DNA of 41,450 nt from Dehalococcoidia bacterium. GTDB taxonomy: Bacteria > Chloroflexota > Dehalococcoidia > Dehalococcoidales > UBA3254. Below the pieces are notes generated by a model that had not been told where the DNA came from, ran no database searches, and worked only from the letters and a program-made list of their open reading frames with translations. Location: contig JANYAV010000021.1 in assembly GCA_025361145.1 (NCBI GenBank), forward strand, positions 1-41,450, written 5' to 3'. Below are positions 9,102 through 17,351 of this stretch, piece after piece (position 1 is the first letter of the stretch; each line of letters opens with the position of its first letter). Made by a program: the position numbers and the translations under genes.

Positions 9102-9935
9102 TTAGGCAACTTTATCCAGTTTTATATTCCCTAAATGGTTGTACTCAATATCAAGACGGATATCAGCTATGGTTTTGGAACGATAACCCTTACATTTAAT
9201 CTCGAGGGAATATTTTTCGTCTTGTTTCAAGTAAGTAGCTAAAATGTTCCCAGATTGATTACTTTTAAGAGCTACCTTCTCACCAGTCTTTGAATTGGTG
9301 ATTGCCACATCGGCATCGGCGACATCCATCAGACTATGGGCATCAATTATGTGTCCGGCCAGAGATATTGAGGGCAGGCCCACGTAATAAATTTTGGGTC
9401 CAGTTTTATATTCTGGATTCATCTGTCTGGCGCCTCTTTTTTTGGCCATTTCCTTGACCTTTGACTCTTCATCCAGAAAGAAAACTCCAGATGGGCAGGC
9501 GTCGACACAGGCAGGCAGCTTACCTTCCTTGAGCTTATGCTGGCAAAGGGTACATTTCTGGCAGATATTCTTGTCATCATTAAAATTAATGGCATCATAG
9601 GGGCAAGCTTTCATACAAGCCTTACATCCAGTACATTTTTCCGGATCCAGAATAACCGCTCCCGTGTCGGTTTTATAGGCACAACCAGGAACTGGGCAAA
9701 CCTTGATACAGGGTGCATCCTCACACTGCATACATAACTTGGGAACCGCATAAACCTTAACGTGCGGATATTTACCTTTCTCTATCTCGGAAACACTTAT
9801 CCAGGCCGGTTGCCTATCAGTCTGAGAGTAGCTAAAAGGCGGATATACATTGCCCACGTATTCGTCTTTACAGGCCATCTCGCAAGAATAACAGATGCTG
9901 CAACGGCTGACGTCTATAAGCATCGCGTATTTCAA
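9102..9935 (-). CDS. Transhydroxylase-type beta subunit: four-cluster ferredoxin with C-terminal beta domain
   Basis: The 277-residue protein has four cysteine motifs: C12/15/18/22, C68/71/76/80, C101/104/107/111 and C128/131/143/147. These are enough for four [4Fe-4S] clusters as in DmsB/PsrB-type subunits. After residue 190 comes a beta-rich segment (DVAITNSKTGEKVALKS...) resembling a transthyretin/Cna-B or carboxypeptidase-regulatory fold, the same layout as the 274-residue small subunit of Pelobacter transhydroxylase. The start is TTG with AGGAGGG upstream. It overlaps the stop of the preceding alpha subunit by four bases (TTGA). It sits between two alpha subunits, so it could serve either or both. 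No membrane anchor gene is present, so the complex should be soluble and cytoplasmic. Confidence 0.93.
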   Translation of the reverse strand: MKYAMLIDVSRCSICYSCEMACKDEYVGNVYPPFSYSQTDRQPAWISVSEIEKGKYPHVKVYAVPKLCMQCEDAPCIKVCPVPGCAYKTDTGAVILDPEKCTGCKACMKACPYDAINFNDDKNICQKCTLCQHKLKEGKLPACVDACPSGVFFLDEESKVKEMAKKRGARQMNPEYKTGPKIYYVGLPSISLAGHIIDAHSLMDVADADVAITNSKTGEKVALKSNQSGNILATYLKQDEKYSLEIKCKGYRSKTIADIRLDIEYNHLGNIKLDKVA

Positions 9936-12505
9936 TTCTCTCCCTCCTGCTTTATAACTTCCACCATCATGTGTTCAATCCTATGTAAATGGGAATGACA
10001 GGACATTGGCTTGTTAGTTGTCAGTACATTGGCTGAACCGCCCCTATCAAGACTCCCTGGCTTAGTCGGATCTTCAGGCTCCCAGAACGCGCCGTAATAC
10101 ATTCTGATGGTCCCTGGCATAATCCTTTCGGTCACATAAGCCCCTGCCAGTATCTGCCCTACATCATTAAAGACTCGCAATATGTCACCGTGCTTTATTC
10201 CGCGAGCTTCTGCATCCACTGCACTTATCCAAATAGGTTCATATTGATGACCGCTGTCACCAGGCACTTTGTGCAGATCCCGTATCCAGGTTACATTCTC
10301 CATCATAGAATGAATTCTAAACTTGGGGTGAGAGAAAAAACCCACCAGAGGATATTTTTTAGCCAACGGGCTATTGCGGCCATCCTGAGGCTCACGGTAC
10401 TTGGGTACAGGCCCTATATCAGGGTTATTCTCGCCCCAACGGTCAGCTAGTACCTGGGAATAGAGTTCTATCTTACCTGACGGTGTGGCTAACCCGGTGC
10501 GATCCTTGTAAAACCAGCTCAATGGAGGAGTCGCTTCATATTTTTCCGGCACGGGGAAGAAATGAACACCTTTCTTTTTGAATTCTTCAAAAGAAACAAA
10601 TTCAGGAAGAGAGGAAACCTGGAACAATTTTCTGATCCAATCCTCTTCGGTATTTCCTTCTGATAACTCTTCGTAAATACCCAGCTTTTTTGCTAGGTTA
10701 TAGAATATCATCATATCCGGCATAGACTGTCCCAGAGGTTTGACGCATTGCTCCTGATAGATAGACATTTGGTGATTGCAGTTTCCCAAGTAAGGGATAT
10801 ACAATCCTCCTGTGCACGGCATGCTGATATCATTACGCTCTAAGTCGGTGCAGGCTGGCAGCACAACATCAAAACAGTTCATCAACGGTTCCATGAAAAG
10901 GGTTGTGGCTATCGTGGTTTCCAGCTTAGGAGACATGAAAGCTTCAGCCCTCTTGTTGGTATTAGAGTAGGAAACAAAATGCCCACCACCACACCTGAAT
11001 GAAAGCTTTATTTCAGAATAACCTTTCATCGGGTAGTTGTATTTAAAGGCTGATTCATCTTGCCAGTAGGCAGCGCCGGTAGTGCCACCCGTCCATTTCA
11101 CAGGCGGGTTTAAAATGCCTTCAGCGAATTCCAGGGTGTGAATTTTTTGGGGTATGGGATTAGAATACAGATTTTTGGCTGCTGGATTGACACCCGTGGC
11201 GTAGCCAGGCATACGGATGTTCTTATCAAACGGAGCCGCTCCTACCTGTCCCCAAGAGGTTAGATTTACACCCGGTTTTCCCAACCCTTGGAGAGTTTGC
11301 AAAGCTACCATCATGCGGGTAAATTCATGACCATACCAACCACGGTTGGCAGCTGCTACATGGCAGTTAATGCTGACTGGGCCTGCTGCCCATTCACGAG
11401 CTAAATTATAAATGTCTTCGGCTTTGACGCCGCAAATCTTTTCTGCCCACTCAGGTGTCTTGGGAATGCCGTCATCTTTGCCCAGGATGTAGTTCTTCAA
11501 CGGCTCAAACCCTACTGTATGAGTTTTGATGTATTCCTTATCATAGGTTCCTTCGTTAATCCAGACGTTCATCAGCGATGCTGCCAGAGCGGCGTCGGTC
11601 CCAGGGTATACTGCAACCCATTTATCGCAATGTGTGACTGCGGTATCATGCAATTCAGGTGAAATGCTGACGGTCTTGATGCCAGCTTCATTTACCCAAT
11701 GTCTCCAAACCTCTGACTCATGTCCTATGTACATCCGCGTCGATTTGGTCGCATCCAGGGCCCAGAAGACCACCATGCGAGAATTTTGTAGTGTATCTGC
11801 AAGACTGTCGGTACCCTCTGATGTCCCGTTTGTCCACCAGTAACCATACATGAAGGTAGCACCGGTTACCCATCCTGCCCAACTGCAGGTCCCTGGTACA
11901 TACTCGGTAAAACCTCCCAGAAGATTGAAGAAACGAGGAGCTATGGTATAACAGGTTCCCATACCATGGATGGTGCCCCAAGTTTGATGAAAGGTATCCT
12001 GAAAGCATAGGGCAGAGGGGCCATAATCATCCCTAACTCTTTTTATTTCACGGCTGACCTGTTCAAGAGCTTCGTCCCAGCTCATGCGGACAAATTCGCC
12101 CTTTCCGCGATTATCGTAGGTGCCTTTTCCTCCAGGCTCCCACCCCACTCTTTTCATGGGGTACCTCAAGCGGCTGGGATCATAAACCCATCTCCGGTAG
12201 CTGTGGCCCACCATGTCAGTAAGATACTTTCGGGGTGGCTCAAAGACTTTACCATGGGCTTCGATTTTAAAGTGACGAACCTCTTCAGGGATAGTCAGAT
12301 TCTCAAGGCCTATAACCCGGCCGTTTTTTACACGAACAGAAGCCGCCCCACCCAGTGTGCAAGCCACAAAGGATTTTTCTTTTTTAATCTCTTCTATCTC
12401 ACTATGGGTGATGCTTTTCATCAGGCTTTCACTTGCAGAGAAGGAGCTAAACACACCACCCAGCAAATCGATTAATTTTAGGTTGGTATTCTTTACCGTA
12501 GCCAT
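9932..12505 (-). CDS. Molybdopterin oxidoreductase alpha subunit 2, transhydroxylase-like with altered active site
   Basis: The 857-residue protein is a second member of the transhydroxylase branch: no N-terminal cluster motif, a homologous LGGFT...SWAGW segment, and an MPT-binding C-terminal domain containing VDAEARGIKHGD. At the position of the conserved Asp-Ser-Trp it has C207-S208-W209. The presumed Mo ligand Ser is kept but the catalytic Asp is replaced by Cys. H173 occupies the region of the active-site His. It shares overlaps with the genes on both sides (TAATG upstream, TTGA downstream), so it is translationally coupled to the unknown 189-aa protein and to the beta subunit. It may act on a different substrate from alpha 1 or be a non-catalytic partner. 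Confidence 0.9.
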   Translation of the reverse strand: MATVKNTNLKLIDLLGGVFSSFSASESLMKSITHSEIEEIKKEKSFVACTLGGAASVRVKNGRVIGLENLTIPEEVRHFKIEAHGKVFEPPRKYLTDMVGHSYRRWVYDPSRLRYPMKRVGWEPGGKGTYDNRGKGEFVRMSWDEALEQVSREIKRVRDDYGPSALCFQDTFHQTWGTIHGMGTCYTIAPRFFNLLGGFTEYVPGTCSWAGWVTGATFMYGYWWTNGTSEGTDSLADTLQNSRMVVFWALDATKSTRMYIGHESEVWRHWVNEAGIKTVSISPELHDTAVTHCDKWVAVYPGTDAALAASLMNVWINEGTYDKEYIKTHTVGFEPLKNYILGKDDGIPKTPEWAEKICGVKAEDIYNLAREWAAGPVSINCHVAAANRGWYGHEFTRMMVALQTLQGLGKPGVNLTSWGQVGAAPFDKNIRMPGYATGVNPAAKNLYSNPIPQKIHTLEFAEGILNPPVKWTGGTTGAAYWQDESAFKYNYPMKGYSEIKLSFRCGGGHFVSYSNTNKRAEAFMSPKLETTIATTLFMEPLMNCFDVVLPACTDLERNDISMPCTGGLYIPYLGNCNHQMSIYQEQCVKPLGQSMPDMMIFYNLAKKLGIYEELSEGNTEEDWIRKLFQVSSLPEFVSFEEFKKKGVHFFPVPEKYEATPPLSWFYKDRTGLATPSGKIELYSQVLADRWGENNPDIGPVPKYREPQDGRNSPLAKKYPLVGFFSHPKFRIHSMMENVTWIRDLHKVPGDSGHQYEPIWISAVDAEARGIKHGDILRVFNDVGQILAGAYVTERIMPGTIRMYYGAFWEPEDPTKPGSLDRGGSANVLTTNKPMSCHSHLHRIEHMMVEVIKQEGEN

Positions 12506-13074
12506 TATTTACCCCCAATTAGAGCTGCCAGCTCTTTATAATGTTTTTCGCCGCCAGGGGCCGTGATCTTTAGTTTCTTATCATTTACTAACCAGTTCAA
12601 AACGCGCTGGACTTCTTTAGCTTCTTTGGCACATCCTTCTCCTTTTAAAACCCAGAGAGAGTCATGTACATAGGTAACCTCGTTTTTAATGAGGTCTACT
12701 GTCGCGCCGCGCGGAAAGTCTTTTGTCCTAATATTTATAATGCAATTTTCAAGACTGATAATACTTTTTAGATTCATCCTGGGTAAACGACGGCCAAAGT
12801 CAAAATCCAATTTATAAGCAAAACCGCCGCGAGGAGCTTCGTAGCTCTGCCAAATATAAGATGCGGCCTCAATATCAATCTCCATGACTGCTCTTCCATG
12901 ACTGTCTATCAAAAGGTATTTAAAATCTTTTTTATCCAACTCGTCAAAGAAAACTTTAATGTTGGGAACATGGGAACATAACTCATCAAAGGTTATAAAC
13001 CTTTGAGTTTCAACTTGTAATTTTCCACCCATAGTGCCAGTGCGTGGAGGAACAATAGGAACGACGCCAGCCAT
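12505..13074 (-). CDS. Uncharacterised 189-residue protein of the molybdoenzyme operon
   Basis: I do not recognise this protein. It is soluble by appearance, with no signal peptide, membrane segment or cysteine cluster motif. The middle is beta-rich (KYLLIDSHGRAVMEIDIEAA; FDFGRRLPRMNLKS), and the C-terminal third looks like a small helical/winged domain (EAKEVQRVLNWLVNDKKLKI). It has a strong GGAGGG start, lies 4 bases after the TorD-like gene and overlaps the alpha 2 start by one base. That position suggests a maturation factor, substrate-handling protein or small accessory subunit of the molybdoenzyme. Function is unknown. Confidence 0.85.
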   Translation of the reverse strand: MAGVVPIVPPRTGTMGGKLQVETQRFITFDELCSHVPNIKVFFDELDKKDFKYLLIDSHGRAVMEIDIEAASYIWQSYEAPRGGFAYKLDFDFGRRLPRMNLKSIISLENCIINIRTKDFPRGATVDLIKNEVTYVHDSLWVLKGEGCAKEAKEVQRVLNWLVNDKKLKITAPGGEKHYKELAALIGGK

Positions 13075-13078
13075 GTTA

Positions 13079-13759
13079 TTACCCTCCTATCCCTTTGAGA
13101 ATATCGTCAGCCGAAGACAGGCTTATCTTTAAAAATTCATCGGTCAAGACAGCGATGCCTTTATAAAAGGGAGTGTGGGAATATTGAAGGACATCTTTGA
13201 CCAGTTTGGGTACCCATTTGATTAAATGATTGGCCAGAAAGTTCTTTTGGGCCTCGGCATATTCCTTAGCTTTTTTAATATCACCTTTTTTGAATGCCTG
13301 GTTGGTTTTTTTACACAAGAAAGCCATAAAACTTAGTTCCGTAGCGATATGGTCCTCGGGTTCAGTAAATTCTTGCCCGGCAGTCATTCCAAAACTCCAG
13401 TAAACCTCCAGAACTTCATCCCGGTGATGCATCATCATGGTGCCTTCGCGGTAAGTGGATTCCGAAGGATGAGCCGGCACTTTGTTCAGACTAAGAAACA
13501 ACCTGGCGTAATCAGCAGCCAATTGAGTCTCAACAGTATCCAGCTGCTGTGAAGGAATAGAACTACAAAATTTAATAAATTCTTCAACCAATATTTTTGA
13601 TTTTTTATCGGAGAGCAACTCTGCTACTGCGGCCAGTGGTTTCATCTTTTCTGGCATCTCTGCGAGACACTGCTTATTTACCTCTTTTTCATAAATTCCC
13701 TGCAGAAAAGAATAAATTGTTTCCTGTTTCTGGATTAACTGAGAAAGATTATCAACCAT
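13079..13759 (-). CDS. TorD/DmsD-family molybdoenzyme chaperone
   Basis: The 226-residue, all-helical protein carries the family landmarks: YARLFLS at about 105-111 followed by HPSES, the signature EPEDHIATELSFMAFL near 143-158, and HLIKWVP followed by a PFYKGIA segment near the end. Such chaperones bind apo-molybdoenzymes of the DMSO reductase family and help cofactor insertion in the cytoplasm. Neither alpha subunit here has a Tat signal, so its job is probably cofactor loading, not export proofreading. It is first in the operon ending at 6459. Its ATG has only a distant GGGAG, and a 168-base gap with a strong hairpin precedes it. Confidence 0.9.
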   Translation of the reverse strand: MVDNLSQLIQKQETIYSFLQGIYEKEVNKQCLAEMPEKMKPLAAVAELLSDKKSKILVEEFIKFCSSIPSQQLDTVETQLAADYARLFLSLNKVPAHPSESTYREGTMMMHHRDEVLEVYWSFGMTAGQEFTEPEDHIATELSFMAFLCKKTNQAFKKGDIKKAKEYAEAQKNFLANHLIKWVPKLVKDVLQYSHTPFYKGIAVLTDEFLKISLSSADDILKGIGG

Positions 13760-13855
13760 TATCTCATTTCTCCCGTGTTATTTACCCAATCAAAACCTAT
13801 TTCTTATCACTAACTTTTATTTGCATTCCTTGCCCACAATGGAACATGGTGCTGA

Positions 13856-13895
13856 GAGGGTACATTCTCTTCGATAGTGGAAAGAATGTACCCTC
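13856..13895 (-). promoter_or_regulatory. Strong hairpin in the gap between the metallolyase and the TorD-like gene
   Basis: A perfect 13-bp stem (13856-13868 with 13883-13895) has a 14-base loop. On the minus strand it lies about 30 bases past the stop at 13928, but it is not followed by a U tract, so it may be an mRNA-stabilising or processing element instead of a terminator. On the plus strand it is followed by CTTTATTTATA, but no plus-strand gene needs termination here. Confidence 0.55.
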
Positions 13896-13927
13896 CTTTA
13901 TTTATAAGTTTATCCCGTGGATAAAAA

Positions 13928-15199
13928 CTATTTCCCAGCCTCTGCTTTCTCAACCGCCGCTTTTAAAAGAGCCTCTTTCCCAAGCACTTCGGTCAAAATT
14001 TGTCTGAATTGTATTTTCGATAATGACCATTTGCAAATGTAAGCTTCTTCTTTGACTTTGTCAGCAATCTTTCCCATTTGCTCTTTTGTAGCTGGAATAC
14101 CCATTTTCTCGAGCTCGTGTTCTACGATGCCCTTGCCGCAGCCCACGCCTAAAATGACTTCCATCTCATCCTTACCAATAGTCTGAGGAGCGAAGGGCAT
14201 GTTATACCACGGTTTTCCCATTTTTTCCCATCTAAACTGGTGCCAGGCTATCATTCCTGAGCCTTGGAGGAACACATTTTCTCCGATGACTGCTTTATTG
14301 GGGGATATCGGCAACTTGGTTAGTCTTGAAACCAATTCAGCAGTAGGATAGATTTGAGTAAGGTCAATACCGGTGTCAATATGCATAAGAAGTTCCAGTA
14401 CCATGGCCACTTCTTCTGTGGCGGCATTACCTACCCTTTCACCGATGTTATTGATCGAAGTATGAACTACTTCAGCTCCCCCCGTTATTGCGCCAATCAT
14501 CATTGCTGTAGACATACCGAAATCATTATGCCCATGATGTTCGATTCTGGTGTTAGGAACCCAGCTTTTTACCTTACGTACCATCCAGGCGGCAGTCCAT
14601 GGTAAAACATTGGCAAAGGTATCGCTTAAGGCTATGGAATCGGTACCTCCTTCGTAAACCAGGCTCTTAAATACTCGCTCCATATAATCTAAAGGCATGC
14701 GGTAAGTATCATAAATCTGAGCAGTAAAATAGAGCCCGTTCTTTTTAGCATAGGAGCTAATTCTGGTTAATCGTTTCACTGCTTCATCTGGGGATACACC
14801 GTCATTCTCTTCCAGGGTCACAGGATTACCATTAGCTGACATCAATACTCTATCAGCTCCGGTTTCCAGGGCAATATCGATATCTTTTTCTACCCAGTGG
14901 GCCAGAGGCACGATCTTGGCTTTTATCTCCCCCTTTTTATGCATCTTGACCAGCTCGGTGGTTACTTCCTTTTCGGTTGGTGTCATATAGGCGCCATTTT
15001 CAATACTGTAAACACCCAACTTGTCGAGGGCTTTTGCCACCCTTATTTTTTCCTCAGGTCTCAGACATAAACGGGGGCTCTGCATTACCTCCCGGATAGT
15101 GACGTCATGTATTAAAACTTTTTTGGGTAAGGTGAACTGACTGCGTACTTCTGGAACATCGTTGTATTGTGTTAAAAATAACTCTTCTTTGCTATTCAT
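13928..15199 (-). CDS. DRE-TIM metallolyase family protein (HMG-CoA lyase / isopropylmalate-homocitrate synthase-like)
   Basis: The 423-residue protein has the DRE motif as D32-V-T-I-R36-E37, the metal-binding HxH as H222-G-H224 followed by ND, and INNIGERVGNAATEEVAM, which is typical of the isopropylmalate/homocitrate synthase branch. An extra C-terminal segment of about 100 residues follows the barrel. It either cleaves a 3-hydroxy-3-methylacyl-CoA-like compound or condenses acetyl-CoA with a 2-oxo acid; sequence alone does not decide. The MQSP after the DRE motif differs from the usual EGEQ/DGEQ, which suggests an unusual substrate. The ATG has AAGGAG upstream. It follows BKACE by 29 bases in the same operon, so a role in carbon-carbon bond chemistry of the same pathway is likely. 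Confidence 0.85.
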   Translation of the reverse strand: MNSKEELFLTQYNDVPEVRSQFTLPKKVLIHDVTIREVMQSPRLCLRPEEKIRVAKALDKLGVYSIENGAYMTPTEKEVTTELVKMHKKGEIKAKIVPLAHWVEKDIDIALETGADRVLMSANGNPVTLEENDGVSPDEAVKRLTRISSYAKKNGLYFTAQIYDTYRMPLDYMERVFKSLVYEGGTDSIALSDTFANVLPWTAAWMVRKVKSWVPNTRIEHHGHNDFGMSTAMMIGAITGGAEVVHTSINNIGERVGNAATEEVAMVLELLMHIDTGIDLTQIYPTAELVSRLTKLPISPNKAVIGENVFLQGSGMIAWHQFRWEKMGKPWYNMPFAPQTIGKDEMEVILGVGCGKGIVEHELEKMGIPATKEQMGKIADKVKEEAYICKWSLSKIQFRQILTEVLGKEALLKAAVEKAEAGK

Positions 15200-15228
15200 A
15201 ACTAATCTCCTTTTCTACTTATCTGCGT

Positions 15229-16104
15229 TTATTTACTATTATTTAGCAACGGTATACCCAGTAAAGTCCGGGTTTCATCAGGTGTAGCTAATGTTCTCCC
15301 TAATTCTTCGCCAAGTTTTGCTACCCTCGCAACCAATTGAGCATTACTTTTTGCCAGAATGCCTTTTTGATAATAATAATTATCTTCAAAACCTACTCTG
15401 GCATGCCCTCCCAGTAACATACTCTGTAGTACTGTGGCGGTTTCTAGAGCCCCAACCCCCAGAGCCATGAACATCGAGTCTGACGGTAGCTGCTCTACCA
15501 AATGAAGGAAATTCTTAGGAGAAAAAGGTGTTACATTCTGGGCAGTTCTTTGCATACCCAGAGGGAAATCAAACCAGTAAGGTTTAGCGAGATTAGGAAT
15601 CTTTTCTATTAGATAGGTGACTTGCCCTATTCCCCCTACGCCATATACCTCAAACTCCGGTTTAATTCCTTTTTCAGTTAGAGTTTTAGTAAGTTTTTCA
15701 CAAAAGGAACGAGTCCAAAGAGTTACCTTTTCCTTTCCCTCATCCATAAAAACCATAACCCCAACGTCAACGGTGGCCATCTCCGGCCCAGCTTCAAGTA
15801 CCTTAAAACCATCCTCAACGCTAGAAGAAGGCTCTCGCCCCGGAGAAGTTGAGAAGTTGAGTATGATATCACAACCTTTTTCCCTAATAATACGTTTAAT
15901 TTCCTTAAAGACACGGGGATCGGTAGTAGCCTTGCCATCTTTGCCTCGCGCATGAATGTGAGCGATAGAAGCTCCCTCATTCCAGGAACGATAGACTTCC
16001 TCTGCGATCTCATCAGGCTGCATAGGAATGGCTGGATTAGCTTCCTTGGTTAGAAAGCTCCCGCACGGAGCTACACAGATTATTAATTTATCAGTTGCAA
16101 TCAC
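15229..16104 (-). CDS. BKACE-family beta-keto acid cleavage enzyme (DUF849)
   Basis: The 291-residue protein matches the BKACE family: a TIM barrel with the Zn-binding HIHAR motif (H49, H51), the GGHARVGFEDN motif carrying E240, and LNFSTSPG in between. These enzymes condense a beta-keto acid with acetyl-CoA and release acetoacetate plus a new CoA ester (first described as Kce of lysine fermentation). A family member, triacetate acetoacetate-lyase, has been described in anaerobic phloroglucinol breakdown. That would suit this locus, but the residues that set substrate choice cannot be judged here. The GTG start has GAGG upstream. It lies between the crotonase and the metallolyase in one operon. 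Confidence 0.92.
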   Translation of the reverse strand: MIATDKLIICVAPCGSFLTKEANPAIPMQPDEIAEEVYRSWNEGASIAHIHARGKDGKATTDPRVFKEIKRIIREKGCDIILNFSTSPGREPSSSVEDGFKVLEAGPEMATVDVGVMVFMDEGKEKVTLWTRSFCEKLTKTLTEKGIKPEFEVYGVGGIGQVTYLIEKIPNLAKPYWFDFPLGMQRTAQNVTPFSPKNFLHLVEQLPSDSMFMALGVGALETATVLQSMLLGGHARVGFEDNYYYQKGILAKSNAQLVARVAKLGEELGRTLATPDETRTLLGIPLLNNSK

Positions 16105-16158
16105 GTTGTTTTCCTCTGTTGGTAGCCAAATCCTGATGGATACTGATTAACGTTTAAT

Positions 16159-17010
16159 TTATGCTTTATTTTTGCTGTCTTCCCAGGCTTTCTTTACCAG
16201 ATCGAAATCGTGTTTGCTTTTCTCCAGAGCGAAGCCGTACATTTCGGAGGTAATGTGGAACATGTAATCCTCAGTAAATAATTTCTTCAAAGGTCTAACA
16301 ATAAGCTGATGGGTCATTCTGCGGGTGGCGCGGGGCTGCTTGATGATTTTCTCAGCATATTCCATGGCTTTTGCCATTATCTGATCGTTGGGCACAACTT
16401 CATTAACCAATCCTAATTCCAGAGCACCTTTCGCATCAATGGCTTTAGTCAGATTGTACATGGTACCAGCTGCCCTTTTTGAACCGATCAAACCCTGCAA
16501 AATTAAACCCCCGCTATCTCCAGGGATATGTCCGCCTCTGAAGTGCTCATCATGGAAGACAAAATCAGGAGTACAAATAGTGACATCGCATAGCATACCA
16601 AAATTGAAATGAACGCTACCAGGACCATTGATAGCACCAATAGTTGGAATATCGATACCCCAGAGGAAATTCTCAACTGATTTCAAAGGACGATAAAGGC
16701 CATTAAAACGCAGATCAGGATCAGTAACAGCATCCCATTCCTTGAAAGATTCCCTATCAAAGTTGGATATCCAAGATTTACCTGTGGAGGTCAGAATTAA
16801 TACTTCATTATCAGGATCCAGACCGATCGTAACCCAGGCTTCCAGCAGCATATGATGGGCCTGCGGTGACCAGAAAAAGGGACCATCATTGGTATGCATG
16901 CGGGCCACCAGAATGCCATTCTTTCTCTCGAACTTCAGGACTTCGGCAAATTTCTTTGAATAGTCCTCTAATTTGGGTGTGGCTGAAGTGTAAGAAAAGT
17001 TCATTTCCAT
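16159..17010 (-). CDS. Crotonase-fold beta-diketone hydrolase, 6-oxocamphor hydrolase-like
   Basis: The 283-residue protein is a crotonase but resembles 6-oxocamphor hydrolase more than enoyl-CoA hydratases. The residues that matter in that enzyme (H45, H122, H145, D154) have counterparts at H52 (WSPQAH), H134 (NGPGSVH), H156 (DEHF) and D165 (HIPGD), in the same local contexts. The usual hydratase Glu pair is absent. 6-Oxocamphor hydrolase cleaves a cyclic 1,3-diketone by retro-Claisen hydrolysis to a keto acid. I infer the same type of ring opening here, for example on a dihydrophloroglucinol- or cyclohexane-1,3-dione-like intermediate. It is first in the operon behind the promoter at 17159-17188. 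A second in-frame ATG two codons later is possible; GGAGG lies upstream. Confidence 0.85.
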   Translation of the reverse strand: MEMNFSYTSATPKLEDYSKKFAEVLKFERKNGILVARMHTNDGPFFWSPQAHHMLLEAWVTIGLDPDNEVLILTSTGKSWISNFDRESFKEWDAVTDPDLRFNGLYRPLKSVENFLWGIDIPTIGAINGPGSVHFNFGMLCDVTICTPDFVFHDEHFRGGHIPGDSGGLILQGLIGSKRAAGTMYNLTKAIDAKGALELGLVNEVVPNDQIMAKAMEYAEKIIKQPRATRRMTHQLIVRPLKKLFTEDYMFHITSEMYGFALEKSKHDFDLVKKAWEDSKNKA

Positions 17011-17351
17011 TAGCGCTTATTCCTCCATATTAAAAATATTTGTTTATCTTTCAAATTTACCATGGGTTTAGTTGCAGAAGTGCTTAAATTAACCAAACGT
17101 GTGTTCGTAAAAATTAATGTTAATTGAAGTTTATTAACAGGTGGGAACTTCAAGTAAAATTATATACATTTATTGAACAAGATGTCAAGGCAGATAGCCT
17201 TGATGCAAGAATAGCTTATTCCTCCTTAATTTAAAATTCTACGATATCTTTCAAATATATCTCGATTTTAAATATACCAACAAAATAATTTCAATCACGT
17301 ATTAAGTGTAGCAGGGGAGTATGAGAAGTCATTGCTATCATCGAATTGTTC
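17011..17351 (-). promoter_or_regulatory. Regulatory region between marR-type gene and catabolic operon
   Basis: On the minus strand a promoter with both consensus hexamers is present: TTGACA (17183-17188), an 18-base spacer, and TATAAT (17159-17164). Three inverted repeats surround it: TCAAGGC/GCCTTGA (17185-17203) overlapping the -35 box, TTGAAGTT/AACTTCAA (17124-17153) at the expected transcript start, and ATTTAAAAT/ATTTTAAAT (17229-17273) upstream. The first two are good candidates for the MarR-type operator. The leader to the crotonase start would be about 140 bases. No gene is seen in the rest of the gap. Confidence 0.7.

Noticed and set aside
6459-12505. Formate dehydrogenase, nitrate reductase or acetylene hydratase identity for the two alpha subunits
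   Set aside because: Both lack the N-terminal Cys cluster motif, no selenocysteine or Cys ligand sits at the Mo position, and the NPDSWEGW segment matches transhydroxylase.
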